Source: Chrysoperla carnea (Eukaryota; Arthropoda; Insecta; Neuroptera; Chrysopidae). From it: a stretch of 64,000 bases of DNA. The position numbers and the translations under genes were made by a program. The stretch's first letter is position 1. Every line of letters begins with the position of its first letter. Where the stretch lies: assembly GCF_905475395.1 (NCBI RefSeq), contig NC_058342.1:28802640-28866639 (forward strand), written 5' to 3'. Under the pieces are notes generated by a model, which saw only the letters and a list, made by a program, of their open reading frames with translations, made no database searches and had not been told where the DNA came from. Positions 25,044-37,016 of this stretch are shown here, in pieces.

Positions 25044-26078
25044 TTTATCATTTTTTTTTTATTTATACTCCGATATTTGTAAATATTAAACAAAAAATAC
25101 AATTAAGAATTTTTGTAGGTGAAATTTTTTTTAGTTTGTATAAGAACAAAAAGATCCTAGATCGTTTGCTTGAGGTCATTCGAAACTTTTCGGAATTTAT
25201 GAGAAAATTTAACACCCAATAACGTGTAGCGCTTTTTTAGTGATGACAGTCAAGTTTCAGATGATCGCAAGAAAACAATCTCTCATTTTCGTTAATCGAA
25301 ATATAACTCGATAAGTGTATATATTAAAAAATAATTCTGAAGTTAAAAACTTTCAGAAAAATTTTATGCTTTCAACTTTTGTATTACGCATAATCAAAAA
25401 AAATAAATATTACAAAAAAAAGCATTTGTACATTCATTTTCTTTTTTTATATTACTTCATGAGAAAAATCATGGTAAACAACTTTAGTGTAAAACATTTT
25501 ATCAAAATTTTTTCATTTATGTGTTGTTTTCATTTTCTAAATTAAAACACAGCAGAATTAAACTACGAAAACAAAAACAAATAAAAATCAATTTAAAATC
25601 GATTATTGTTTGTAAATTATTTTCCCTTTCATGATACGTGTGTTTCAAAATTCAATCCAGCACGCTGAATCAGCTTCATGGGACATCATCAAATCAAACA
25701 AACCATCAGCCAATCAACTGACAGAATCTCAATTTTTAGCCAGCTGGTGAATTGAATTTGAGAACCTACGTCATTTCAGATGTCCTAATCTCAACACTCC
25801 ATAGCCAATGTTAATCGTTATCCAGTATAGCGAATTTAAGGGGTAGCAAAGGTGCAGCTGCCAAAGTGCCTTTACGAAGGCTAAAAAAGGAAGAAAAAGA
25901 CATATTTCTCACGCCACTGCGCTATAAATACTGTATTTGACACGTCCTCGTATACAAAATTTCTTTAGAAAACACCTGAAGTCTTTCGACTGGTGGGTGA
26001 TGGTTTTTCAGGATAGGTATGCTGGACAGTTCATTATTGCTTTAAAAAAGAAATTTGTTTGAATAATTACAAAAAAAT
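25044..26078. other. Gene-free region
   Basis: The frame at 25,315-25,545 is driven by A/T-rich composition and has no family features. Nothing else was recognised. Confidence 0.5.
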
Positions 26079-26158
26079 TACCCCCGGGTGGACTCGAACC
26101 ACCAACCTTTCAGCCGGGGCAGTAAGCCGAACGCGCTATCCAATTACGCCACGAAGGC
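26079..26158 (-). tRNA. tRNA-Asn-like gene with a 13-nt anticodon loop (likely pseudogene)
   Basis: On the minus strand it matches tRNA-Asn in the acceptor (GCCTTCG), D arm (TGGCGTAATTGGATAGCGCG) and T arm (GGTGG-TTCGAGT-CCACC). The anticodon stem is TTCGG/CTGAA with one G-T pair, but its loop is CTTACTGCCCCGG, six bases longer than normal. No GTT anticodon remains. It might be a pseudogene or might hold a tiny intron; with an intron after position 37 the anticodon would read TAC. The T at the end of the acceptor pairs only weakly with G1. Confidence 0.6.
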
Positions 26159-26383
26159 ACATAAAAGTTATATTTTAATTAATTAACCCAATTTCCTTTA
26201 CAGAACATATGGAAAAAAATTTATCACCTTTTTTCTTAAAGAAGTTAGCAAAGCATTTTTTTCGATTAATTTAAAATATTTTGCTAATTTTTGATAAATT
26301 TTTTTTTGTTGATATATTCAAAAAGAAATTCGCTTAGTTAATTAAAATATAATTTTTATTTTATTAGGACATTGGTTCCATGT

Positions 26384-26403
26384 GCCTCCGTGGCGCAATT
26401 GGC

Positions 26404-26440
<37 letters not shown>

Positions 26441-26457
26441 GAGCCCACCCGGGGGCG
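26384..26457 (+). tRNA. tRNA-Asn (anticodon GTT)
   Basis: A 74-nt cloverleaf: acceptor GCCTCCG/CGGGGGC, D arm with GGCGCAATTGG, anticodon stem TTCGG/CCGAA with loop CTGTTAA, T arm GGTGG/CCACC with TTCGAGC, and discriminator G. The internal box B (GGTTCGAGCCC) is intact and a T-run follows at once as Pol III terminator. It lies head-to-head with the tRNA-Asn-like copy, 225 bp away. Confidence 0.95.
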
Positions 26458-27503
26458 TCTTTTTTTAATTATATTATACAATTTATTTATTGATGTATTA
26501 TATATATTTTTACTTATTGCATACCCTATCTAAACTTCTTTGGGGTTGATTTTGAAAAATTTACGAATCGATTTTTCTTTTAAGGTTAATCAAACCCTTT
26601 TTTTTTCACCGAATCACCATGCTGATAGCATCTCAATTGATAAGATAATTAAAATTTTTTTCATTTCAAGTCAATAATTCTCACTACATGGACAGAAAAA
26701 TGAAGTTGGTATTTGAAAATCTTTAGAAGTACTCGAAATAAAACTCCTGATTAAACAAAGAGGAAGTAACTTTAAAAGTAACGTCGCCCTAAAGATTACA
26801 TATAAAACTCTGTTTTGCAAGAAAGGGACGGGCAACAATATTTGAATGTTTATAACTTCTTCAGTTAACTTGCAAATTTTGTTATAGTATTAAATCTACT
26901 TTTACATTTTTAAGGGTAATGTGGCAAATTCAAAATCAGCCATCTATACCCAACTTAATACAGCTGTTGGATTGAATTGTAGAACGTACACCATCGGAAT
27001 GTAGGGATTCAAAAAGGGAACGTTTATGAACCCAATTCGACTTAAACGTCTTGCCTCGCCCAAGATTTACTTTCATCAGAGATTTCTAGGATCGGGTTGC
27101 ACAAAATAAAACAAAAGATTTTGGTTTCCAAAAACGGTTTTATTTTGAGTATAAATCACTTCATTTTATTGTCAATGGTTTCCATTTCATAAATTGTGCA
27201 ATTTAAATATTTGGCAAAATAGGAACAAAACAACATAAATTAATTTATAATTCTACACTTTCAGTTTGAACCTTACTTGACTCAAACTTAACAGCTTTGT
27301 AAAGGTTTTTAAATCTAACAATCTTATTTTAAATTATTAACAAATACAAAAAAAACACTAACAAATTCTAAATGCCTTTTAGAAAGGTCATAACATTAAG
27401 ATTTCCATCAGAGTTGGATAAAAAAAAGCGTGAGAATTCCTCTTTTTTCATTCCTTTTCCGTCGGTGGTTAAAATGCATATTTTCAAATTTATGTTACTG
27501 GCA
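26458..27503. other. Gene-free region downstream of tRNA-Asn
   Basis: The Pol III terminator T-run (26,460-26,465) follows the tRNA. Nothing else is recognised apart from A/T-rich sequence. Confidence 0.5.
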
Positions 27504-27748
27504 CAGGGTCGTCTTAACACCATATCAGGCGCTGGGGTGCGAAAATCAGACGAAGTGCCGTTTGTTTATTTTTTTTTAGTCTTTGTAAATCAAGCTGGCA
27601 CTCCTTTACCTTTCTGAGGCCCTTCTCATACAAGTTTGCCTTTATATTCCTTGTATTTTAGTTTTCGTAATCAATCTGGCGCCCTTTTGTGTATGTTGAA
27701 TGAATAGTATGGTCTCTCAAGACTCACCCCCGAGTAAAGACAACCCTG
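27504..27748. mobile_element. Short DNA element with CAGGGTCGTCTTAAC ends
   Basis: CAGGGTCGTCTTAAC at the left is mirrored by GTAAAGACAACCCTG at the right. It is 245 bp long, has no transposase, and is of the same end type as 21.68-22.56 kb. It ends about 140 bp downstream of the AK3 stop, in the gene's 3' flank. No clear target duplication was seen. Confidence 0.6.
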
Positions 27749-27885
27749 TGTAATCATATTTAAATTATTTTTGGCCACCGCAGGAAATAAAATTTGTTAC
27801 GTTTGATAGGTTTTCTCTTTGTGCAAAGATCCAACTCTGATTTTTGCCCTTTATATTTAAAATATTTATATTTAAGAAAAATACA

Positions 27886-29137
<1,252 letters not shown>

Positions 29138-29663
29138 TTAATTTTAAACTGTCCTATATAAAAGCATTATTAATACTAATTATCGCTTATTAATTATTTA
29201 TTACAATCATTTTTAGATATAAACATTGTATATTTAACAAAGGTACTTTGGACTGTTCAAATTTTTTGCCCTTCGCGGTATTTCGTTATGCTTCACATAG
29301 GTGGCATTATATGTGTGAAATATTCAGAGCTGTTAATGTTTGTAAATAGAGTAGCGTAAAATTTTTTTAAATCTATGTCAGCAATTTATACAGAATGTTT
29401 ATCATTAATATTGTTTATAAAAAAAAAGTTTCGAGAAATCATATGAAAAAAATATGATAAATAAACACTTTACAATTCTATCGTTGTAGGGGCTGGAATA
29501 GTATTGTACGACAGAGGGGAATTCCCTGGATACAAAAACAATAACTATTATGATGAATTCACGTACAAAACGAAGGGGGTTAAAGTTTCTCCAAAATATA
29601 GGGCTTTAAATATGAGTTCGAGCAATATCATAGAAAATACTCTAAGTATTTTCTACTAGTCGT

Positions 29664-29850
29664 CAAATTAACCTGATTTTTTAATTTATGGGTTCAGTAA
29701 AAAAAATTTTTTTTAATCCTCAAAATCGAAAAAAATATTCCCGTTTCCGATTTGGATAAAACTTATGTTATAAGGTTCTCAATTAAGATCTAAGGTACTC
29801 GAGAAATCGCTTTCCTCAGAAATATTAGTTCAATCGCCAAATGTATCCAA
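29664..29850 (-). repeat. Diverged single copy of the 307-bp monomer, inverted
   Basis: Read on the minus strand it gives ACCTTATAACATAAGTTTTA followed by TCCAAATCGGAAAC. This aligns with ACCTTATATACTGAGTTTTA and TCGAAATCGGAAAC of the array at 50.6-51.4 kb. The boundaries are approximate. Confidence 0.5.
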
Positions 29851-30485
29851 AATTCGATTATATTTACATAAAAAATCAAGTGCAAGTAAAATTGAAAAAA
29901 TCATAAAAATTTATCAATATTATGATGGGTAATTATACTGCCCATAAAATATAATCATCTGACCATCTAACTTAACCATATTTAATTTTAGATGTGGATC
30001 TGTTTATAGTAAACACTCTGTATATTTAAAATAAAGAAAACATCTTATATATTATTTACTCGAGCAAGTTTTTTTTTGTTCTATCCTTATTTTCCTTATT
30101 CCTTTATCAAATTCCATAATTCACGCCTCATTTTCAAGCTTATTATGTCCAGATTTGACGAAAAATATACTCACGGTGTATAAATGTACCGCTTAGGAAA
30201 AAAACACGCTAGACAAATAATTTGAACGAAAAAATACCATAATAAGTTTATCAGGCAAACATGTTGGTCTTTACCGATGCTCTCCTAATACTCTAGACAA
30301 AATTACTATTTTAACACATGTTCTCCTAATATTAATTTCAGAAATTTTGATTTTTTTCATCACTTTTCTACGAAATTTGTTTGTCGTTTTTAGCAACGGG
30401 TACAGGATAGCCGTGGGTAACGGTAACTACGGAAGCGGAATTCCGCACGGGTCGAGTTAGTATAATATTATCAAAAATAAATATG

Positions 30486-30499
30486 GTTACCATGGAAAC
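30486..30499. promoter_or_regulatory. Second X-box-like 14-mer
   Basis: GTTACCATGGAAAC is identical to 506-519. It sits at the end of a block partly shared with CARM1 intron 1, so it may be part of a dispersed repeat rather than a promoter element. Confidence 0.3.
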
Positions 30500-31212
30500 G
30501 AAACATCAAAACGTCTTTTAACAGTAGATAATTCACTACTCTACAAAATATGAGACAAACTCTGGCAAAATATATAGAAAAAAAAAAACTATATTTATAA
30601 ATATTACTTACATAGTTATTTATTTTGGAAGAAAATTTCTTTTATAATTTATGTGCGTGATTTGATATTTGAACTAAAAACGTGAATACGAAAATGTTAC
30701 ATCATATTATGCACAATTTAGAATCGTCGAATATGACCTCGATCAATACATTCGTTCACACGAATTCCATACTTAACCAGACATTTGATTTTGTAGCCGT
30801 GCTTTGTGGGGATATTGCATTTGTATATTATTTTTATAATTGTTTAGACCGACAACAATGCTATGTTTTTTTTTGTTATTTATTTATTTTTTAAAATTTT
30901 AAAAAAACATATGTTTTACATACTTTTGTTTTACACGTGTCTGGAATAATTTTAAATACGGTAAATAAAATTAACTTAACAATATGTAAATTTTTTTATA
31001 TGTTTACAAAATTTCAAAAATAAAAATTGTATTGTTTTTTTATGAAAATCTTGTAAGATGTTCAAGTGGTCTGATTTGTACTTTTTGTTTGATTAAAAAC
31101 ATGACAATCAACAATTTTTGTTTGAAAATTTTAATGGTTTCTTAGGAAATTAAACTATGTAAAGCTAACACCCCCCAACGAAAGAATTAGACGTGGACAT
31201 TAGTATTTATTA

Positions 31213-31902
31213 CAGTGGAACCTGGTTAAATGAGACACCTGCAAATTTGTCTCACTTATATTACCCAGTGTCTCAGATAAACAGATATAAATAAATATCT
31301 GTCTCATTTACAGAGTGTGCCATTAATAGAGGTCAGAATACAGGTTATTTCAGTTATAGAGGTGCGATTATTAAATTAAATAACGTATTATCAATATCAT
31401 TGCTGGTACAAAAATTGTCAATACGAGTCTTGAGCATTGTGATTGTGAGAGCAAAGAGTAGACTATCGTGTGTCTTCCCACTTTCACAAACGGATATTAA
31501 CTTCAGTTTTTCAGGTACTGATAACGATTTGAACCTTCATTTCGGCATTTTTAAAATAAGCATCCGTATGACAGTAAAGCAAAACTAAAACTGAAGGTCA
31601 TTAAGGCTCAAAATTAGTTAAGTGCGGAATTTGCAGGTAGAATCAGAATAAGTAAGTAAACAAACAAAATGATGGTATCTCAGGTCTCAGTTACAGAGGT
31701 TAATGCATATAAAATTCACTCGCTGTCTCAGTTATAGAGGTAATTATATGACGATAAAATCGAAAGAACGAATCTCAGATATAAAGGTTTGCTTCATCCC
31801 ACTAACAGAGGTAATTCAATGCCATTGTGTTAGGACCTCAGCATGCGTTTCACTTATGGAGGTTTCTCACTTATCCAGGTCCCACTTAACCAAGTTCCAC
31901 TG
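31213..31902. mobile_element. Pogo/Tc1-type MITE (CAGTGGAACCTGGTTAA ends) with TA duplication
   Basis: It starts CAGTGGAACCTGGTTAAATG and ends CTTAACCAAGTTCCACTG, flanked by TA on both sides. The interior repeats a short theme (CTCAGTTATAGAGGT, CACTTATGGAGGT, CACTTATCCAGGT) that resembles the ends. No transposase is seen. A 104-bp end of the same family lies at 51,863. Confidence 0.85.
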
Positions 31903-31907
31903 TAAAT

Positions 31908-32094
31908 ACAATATTTGTTATATTTAATTGACTTTCTTTTTGTTCTTAAATTCAACTCTGATTTTCTCAGTTTAAAAATAATTTTTATTTAAAATAAAAA
32001 CATTATTTAAGATTTTCTGATAGAAACTTTACAATCTTTATCCAAATTTCATTTGCATTTTTATCCTGGAAAGTGTGTAAAATAGATTTCTCCA
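31908..32094 (-). pseudogene. Duplicate of the AK3 last-exon end and 3' flank
   Basis: The segment matches 27,789-27,975. On the minus strand it encodes [17 protein letters not shown] followed by IKIVKFLSENLK and a stop at 32,003-32,005. AK3 itself reads [17 protein letters not shown] and [12 protein letters not shown]. Five of 29 residues differ, and frame and stop are preserved. There is no upstream AK3 sequence or splice acceptor, so it is a fragment. Its left border adjoins the MITE and its right border a dispersed repeat. Confidence 0.85.
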
Positions 32095-32097
32095 AAC

Positions 32098-32566
32098 TCC
32101 TTGACTGAGGTAATTGTTAAAATACCATGTATAGACAGTGTTGATTACACTGCCTCGTTACACATACATGCATGTCACACATACATAACTTATATTCCCA
32201 TATAATACATACTAAACAATTTGCGATTAATTTGGTAAGCAGTGATGTTTTCGAAAAAGTGTTTCAAACAAAACTTGATAATTTTTTTATGAGGAACATT
32301 TTTTACATTTAACCTTTTGTTCTATCTCTAACGGTTTACAAGATGGGTTCTACAAATCCAAGATCCAGTTGACCTGTGTTGCTTATTTACGAACTCGACC
32401 TCACTTTTTACGTCCTGAGTACGTGTACTCAGACGGGTAGACAGACAGACGGACAGACCGGAAATGGACTGATTAGGGTGTTCTATGAACACCTATAGCA
32501 AAAGTTTGTTGGTAGCATCAATATTTTTAAGCGTTACAAACTTGGGACTATACATGGCATAAAAAC
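32098..32566 (-). repeat. Near-full copy of the ~500-bp dispersed repeat family
   Basis: In reverse orientation it carries the tail (TTGACTGAGGTAATTGTTAA, AATACCATGTATAGACAGTG), then CTTTTGTTCTATCTCTAACG, TTTACGAACTCGACCTCACT, a run of GACAGACGGACAGACC, and GGTAGCATCAATATTTTTAAG. It lies just downstream of the secreted-protein gene. Confidence 0.8.
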
Positions 32567-32649
32567 GTCCATTAAATGAGAATAACTACATTATTATAAA
32601 AGCATTTATTTTTATAAAATAAAAATATAAAAATATATATATTTATTTA

Positions 32650-32677
32650 ATATATATATAATAATAATAATAATAAT
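32650..32677. repeat. (TA)n/(TAA)n microsatellite
   Basis: About five TA units are followed by about six ATA/TAA units, 20 bp beyond the stop of the minus-strand secreted-protein gene, probably within its 3' UTR. Confidence 0.8.
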
Positions 32678-32694
32678 GGTAAACTTAATTAAAA

Positions 32695-35600
32695 TCAAGG
32701 TCTGGGACCTCCATAGGCTGTGGCATGACTTGTGGCAACTCCACCTTTACCAGTACTAAAACTGTTTGCAATCGCGGTTGCACCACTTGGATACGACGAC
32801 GAACCATCAGATTGTGATCCTTTTTTCCGGCTTCCACCAGAAACTCCACCATAACCGCCACCACCTCCAAACATCATTGGGAAGAATGAATTATAAACGG
32901 GAAAATTTCTTCGACCACCACCGATGAAAGGATTGTAACCATCATCTTCATCGTCTTCCTCATCATCTGGGGCAGGAAGTTCTTCACGTCTTGGTTGATT
33001 TGGTTTTTTTGCTTTCTTTGGTACGGATTTTACGGTTGTGCTACTAATTAAAACTGGCTCATCACTGTCAGTTACGGGTACATCTGAATCAATTGGTATT
33101 TGATTTTGTTCAGGCTCCTGTTGTTCAACACTTTCAGGTTCGTTTTCTGGTGGTTGTAACTCGTTTGATGGCTGTTGATTTCCATCAATTGAGATTGGAG
33201 CCACACGTTGGGAATCTTGAGTTTCTAAAATTAATAAAATAAATTTATGAAAATTCAACTCACTTTAAATCAGGACGGATTGTGATAGTGGATAACCGGT
33301 AAAGTACCCGGTGCTCCCATTACCGCCTTGTACCTAGTGAACCAGCATGGAAGCTTTGAGCATAGTAGATTGAGGCTTGATTTCTTTTATTATCTACATT
33401 TTTAACATTTTAATTCAGTCAAATTATATATAAAAAGGAAATGAACCTAGAATCAAATTAAGTATTTTTGGTATTCAGTGGTGTTTACACAAAAATGTTT
33501 CAAACAAAAGTTGTTTATTTTTTTATAAAGAACATTTAAACTTTTGTTCTATCTCTTACGATTTACAAGATGAAATTTTTCGAAAAATCGTATAACTTGA
33601 ATAAATAGACAAAATTTGAAAAGCTGTACCTCCTAAACTATCGGTCCTATAAAAACTGCCTTGGTCTCAAATTGTTGCAAGTTAAACCTTCTTTAAAAAT
33701 AAAAACTACAGTTTTTGATGAAAAGCCAGTCTTTCCAGGTCAAAATCAGGAAAAACTGAAATAAAGTAAAAATTTTCTAGGTTTTTCTTATTCACGGCAA
33801 GACGTCAAAAATTCACTCGAAGCACTCGATATTTGCAATGAAGATGCGTTTTCAAATGTCAACCAAATGTTTCGCGTTCTGGCAGTTTTCCTGTGACAAC
33901 CTTTACCACGCACAATAGGGAATATTCATGAAATGTTTTTTTGCATTTCTGAACAAAATATGAAAATAGCGTATACCTTGACAATTGACAGCTCTACAAT
34001 CGGGAATATATTCTGGATTTGGAGGAAGGTATGCTGAACCAGTTTGTACGGTTTCACCAGCGGCAAATGCTGTCATTGCACCATCTGGAAGTGGTAAACC
34101 TTGTCGTGTCCTTATCACAGGTCGGGCATAATATCCATGGAATACCATTGTACTTTGTGGCGAAGCACGAGGTCCATTTGCTGATCGGTAAGCTCGATAA
34201 CCAATTGGTGATGGCAAGAATTGTTGTCCTGGAAAAATTATATGTAATTAAATTTTTGAAAGAAATCGTATTCACTTGAATTAATTTGAAAATTTTCGTT
34301 TTCACAAAAAAATGAAAAAAATTTGATATTTTGAAATTAATTATATGATTTTTAGTCGAAATAGATCGTATAAAAACGAAGGCTGCGAAGGAAGTCGTAT
34401 AGGAAAGGCAAACATTATACATATTTGAAATTAATAAAATGGAAATTCGAATTAGTACCTAAAATAGAAAATAAATTTAGACCATTTTTAAATTTCAACT
34501 AGTCTAATATATAAAGACTTATTTGCAGAAATTGCCAATATTTATCATGAAAATTATTAAATTACAGTAGAACCTCGATAACTTAAACCTCGGTAACATA
34601 AAAACCTCTGTTACTTCAAAAAATACTATGTTCCCTTCCCATCAGAGCCCAAAACCTCTATAACTTAAAATACGCAACCTCTATAACTTAAATAAATAAT
34701 CTCTGTATAGGCCCTCAGTAACTACATAGAAACATGTACATACCTCTATATTAACCTTTACCTAACATAGACCCTTGATAACTTAAAATCTCTATAACTT
34801 AAAATATTTGGTGTTTCCCTTGGACTTTAACTTATCGAGGTTCTACTGTATTACAAAATGAAAATATTTATCATAAGCAAAGTTTTAGAAATTTAATATT
34901 ACTCCTATTTATCTGTACTCGTAAGTCAAATATTTATGGACATAGGTATCTTAACTACGATTTGCATTTATATTTTATTGCCATGATAAAACAGGGTGTC
35001 CCGCAATGACATATAGGCAACTTTTTTAAAAAGCAAAGTTGTAAAAAATTAATTTTACTAACATTTACCATCTGATCAATTTTTCAAATCAAAGTTCTCA
35101 AATACAAAATTTGAAATACATCCTGAGCTGAGAGAAAAAATTATCAAATGGCCGCGTAAAAACCAAAACATATTTCTAATTTAAAATAAAGGAATCAGAG
35201 GCTCTTAAAATTTATTCTCTATCCTTTTTAATCTAAAAAACAATGGTTTGTAGTCCAATTTATCACATACACATCAAATGGTCTGACTTTAACTTTGAAA
35301 GCATTTATTTCGATTAATTTTGTAAGTATATTCCGCAAAAGTATTAAAGGAAAATTTTTAAAACACCGAAATTGCAAAGAGCTGCATCTGTGCGAAATAT
35401 GATCAAATAGGAAACTTCAATAGTTCATTCGAAAGACTGTACATTCTAGTTTTTGAATATAATGCTCAAAAATCATTCGCACCAATTTAAATCAAAGATT
35501 TAATGTGTGAGAAATGTTATCCCTTAAATTGAATAAAGTTTACGAGCGTATAAAAATTTTAAAAATTAGTTTACAGAAATCCAATGAAAGCACTCGAAAG

Positions 35601-35911
35601 TCGACTGATTTCTCATAAAAATGTGCACATATGTATTTTTGCACGAGCTTATTTGATCGAGTTATAACATTAACAAAGCAAATTTGACACTTTTAAATTA
35701 AATCTGCTGTCTGTCTGAATGTCTGAATTTGTTTATTATCGGTTTGTTAAAATTATCCTTTAATATTTTTGCAGAGTATATTTAAAAAATTTATTTATTC
35801 TCACTAAATTAACACTTGAAAAAAATTGTATTTACCTCTTGGATATACAGGATTACAACTTGAAAAACTTACACATACTATTGCCAACATAAAAATATTT
35901 AAAAAAAGCAT
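32695..35911 (-). CDS. Unrecognised secreted acidic/glycine-rich protein, three exons
   Basis: I do not recognise the family. Minus-strand exons are 35911-35836, 34228-33977 and 33224-32695; the GT-AG junctions keep frame and give 285 aa. Residues 1 to about 19 form a signal peptide (hydrophobic core LFLNIFMLAIVCVSF). Exon 2 encodes a compact region with YRAYRSANGPRASPQ and TMVFHGYYARPVIRTR, ending in DCRAVNC, the only cysteine pair after the signal. Exon 3 is low-complexity: Glu/Gln/Pro-rich, then Lys-rich (KKAKKPNQPRR), a strongly acidic run (DDEEDDEDD), an FGGGGGYGG stretch and a Ser/Gly/Ala tail. This suggests an extracellular matrix or cuticle-associated protein, which is inference only. 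Exon 1 is 1.6 kb upstream of exon 2, and intron 1 holds a MITE. Confidence 0.8.
33472..33580 (-). repeat. Fragment of the ~500-bp dispersed family, inside an intron
   Basis: It carries the reverse-orientation landmarks AAATGTTTCAAACAAAAGTT, ACTTTTGTTCTATCTCTTAC and TTTACAAGATG. It is about 110 bp, in intron 2 of the secreted-protein gene. Confidence 0.65.
34565..34848. mobile_element. Pogo/Tc1-type MITE (CAGTAGAACCTCGATAACTT ends), intron of secreted-protein gene
   Basis: CAGTAGAACCTCGATAACTT opens and AACTTATCGAGGTTCTACTG closes the element, a perfect inverted match, flanked by TA. The interior repeats AACCTCTATAACTTAAA-like units several times, each resembling the end itself. It is 284 bp long and non-coding. 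Confidence 0.9.
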
Positions 35912-36615
35912 TGTTGCTTTATAAAAAAAAATTTTTAATTGTTAATACTATGTTTCTAAAACAAAATTATTAACAATTATTTCTTATACTTGAAAATGTA
36001 AACTGTTTACTGATCCCGGATTTGAAAATTTACGCAATTTATATCTCTTGATGTTTTTACACCATGTACATAAAATTGAAATTTATCCTTTTCCTTCCCC
36101 CTCTACGTTTTTTTTTTGTCCACCTAACTCAATTTATTGTCAATACTATTAATCGAATTAATCGATAACTTATAGTATAAAATAAATTCAACCACCCGAT
36201 TGGTATAAATTTCAATGAATTTATAAATATTGATTCAGGAGTGATTATAAATTTTATTGTCATTAATTAGGATTTTATTAAAGTTATTTGTTTGCCTTAT
36301 AAACAAAATCCTAGCATGGATTTTCAGCGCTTCAAGTAAAAACCACTGAACATATCAATTTTTTAATGAAGTTAACATTTTTTTGCTGAAGCCAACAACA
36401 GATAGGATTTCATGAAAACAATTTTTGATCAATTTCTGCAAATCTTGTGCATGATTGATAGGTTTGCCGATTGCTATCTCCAAAAATTATTTTGGTTTCT
36501 CTTACAACTTCTAACTCTTGGTTAGCAAATCAAAAATTTGTACGTGCTACTTTATTTTACTAACATCGTTGTATATCGCCTCGCGTTTATATATACAAAC
36601 TTGGTAATAATACAA
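35912..36615. other. Promoter side of the secreted-protein gene and spacer before the tRNA cluster
   Basis: No further gene is seen. The first 100-200 bases should hold the minus-strand gene's 5' UTR and promoter. Confidence 0.5.
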
Positions 36616-36688
36616 GCCCGGGTAGCTCAGTCGGTAGAGCATTGGACTTTTAATCCAAGGGTCCAGGGTTCAAGTCCCTGCTCGGGCG
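36616..36688 (+). tRNA. tRNA-Lys (anticodon TTT)
   Basis: First of the cluster, with the consensus 73-nt sequence: acceptor GCCCGGG/CTCGGGC, box A TAGCTCAGTCGG, anticodon stem TTGGA/TCCAA with loop CTTTTAA, T arm CAGGG/CCCTG with box B GGTTCAAGTCC, discriminator G. A T-run follows. Ten copies in the cluster share this exact sequence. Confidence 0.97.
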
Positions 36689-36780
36689 GTAACTTTTTTT
36701 ATATTTAGAAACAATATGTTTCAATCAGTGTGATTAACTGTCCTTCTGTTTGTTGTAAACAATGCTGCATGAAAATGTAA

Positions 36781-36853
36781 GCCCGGGTAGCTCAGTCGGT
36801 AGAGCATTGGACTTTTAATCCAAGGGTCCATCGTTCAAGTCCCTGCTCGGGCG
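36781..36853 (+). tRNA. tRNA-Lys (TTT) with damaged T arm
   Basis: Identical to the consensus except ATCG in place of AGGG before the T loop. This leaves two mismatches in the T stem and changes box B to CGTTCAAGTCC. It is probably impaired or a recent pseudogene. It starts exactly 165 bp after the previous copy. Confidence 0.7.
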
Positions 36854-36944
36854 ATATATTTTGCATGTTTAAGAATAAAATATTTTAGTATCTACGTTAA
36901 ATATTACTTCAGATTCATGTATAATAGGTAGCCACGAATTGTAC

Positions 36945-37016
36945 GCCCGGGTAGCTCAGTCGTAGAGCATTGGACTTTTAATCCAAGGGTCTAGGGTTCA
37001 AGTCCCTGTTCGGGCG
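36945..37016 (+). tRNA. tRNA-Lys (TTT), 72 nt, one D-loop G missing
   Basis: The D loop reads AGTCGTAG, so one of the two conserved Gs (18/19) is lost. T49 (CTAGGG) and the acceptor (TTCGGGC) vary by wobble-compatible changes. Function is uncertain. It starts 164 bp after the previous copy. Confidence 0.75.

Noticed and set aside
25315-25545. 76-codon lysine/asparagine/phenylalanine-rich frame
   Set aside because: Composition follows the A/T-rich DNA; no homology features or flanking splice sites.
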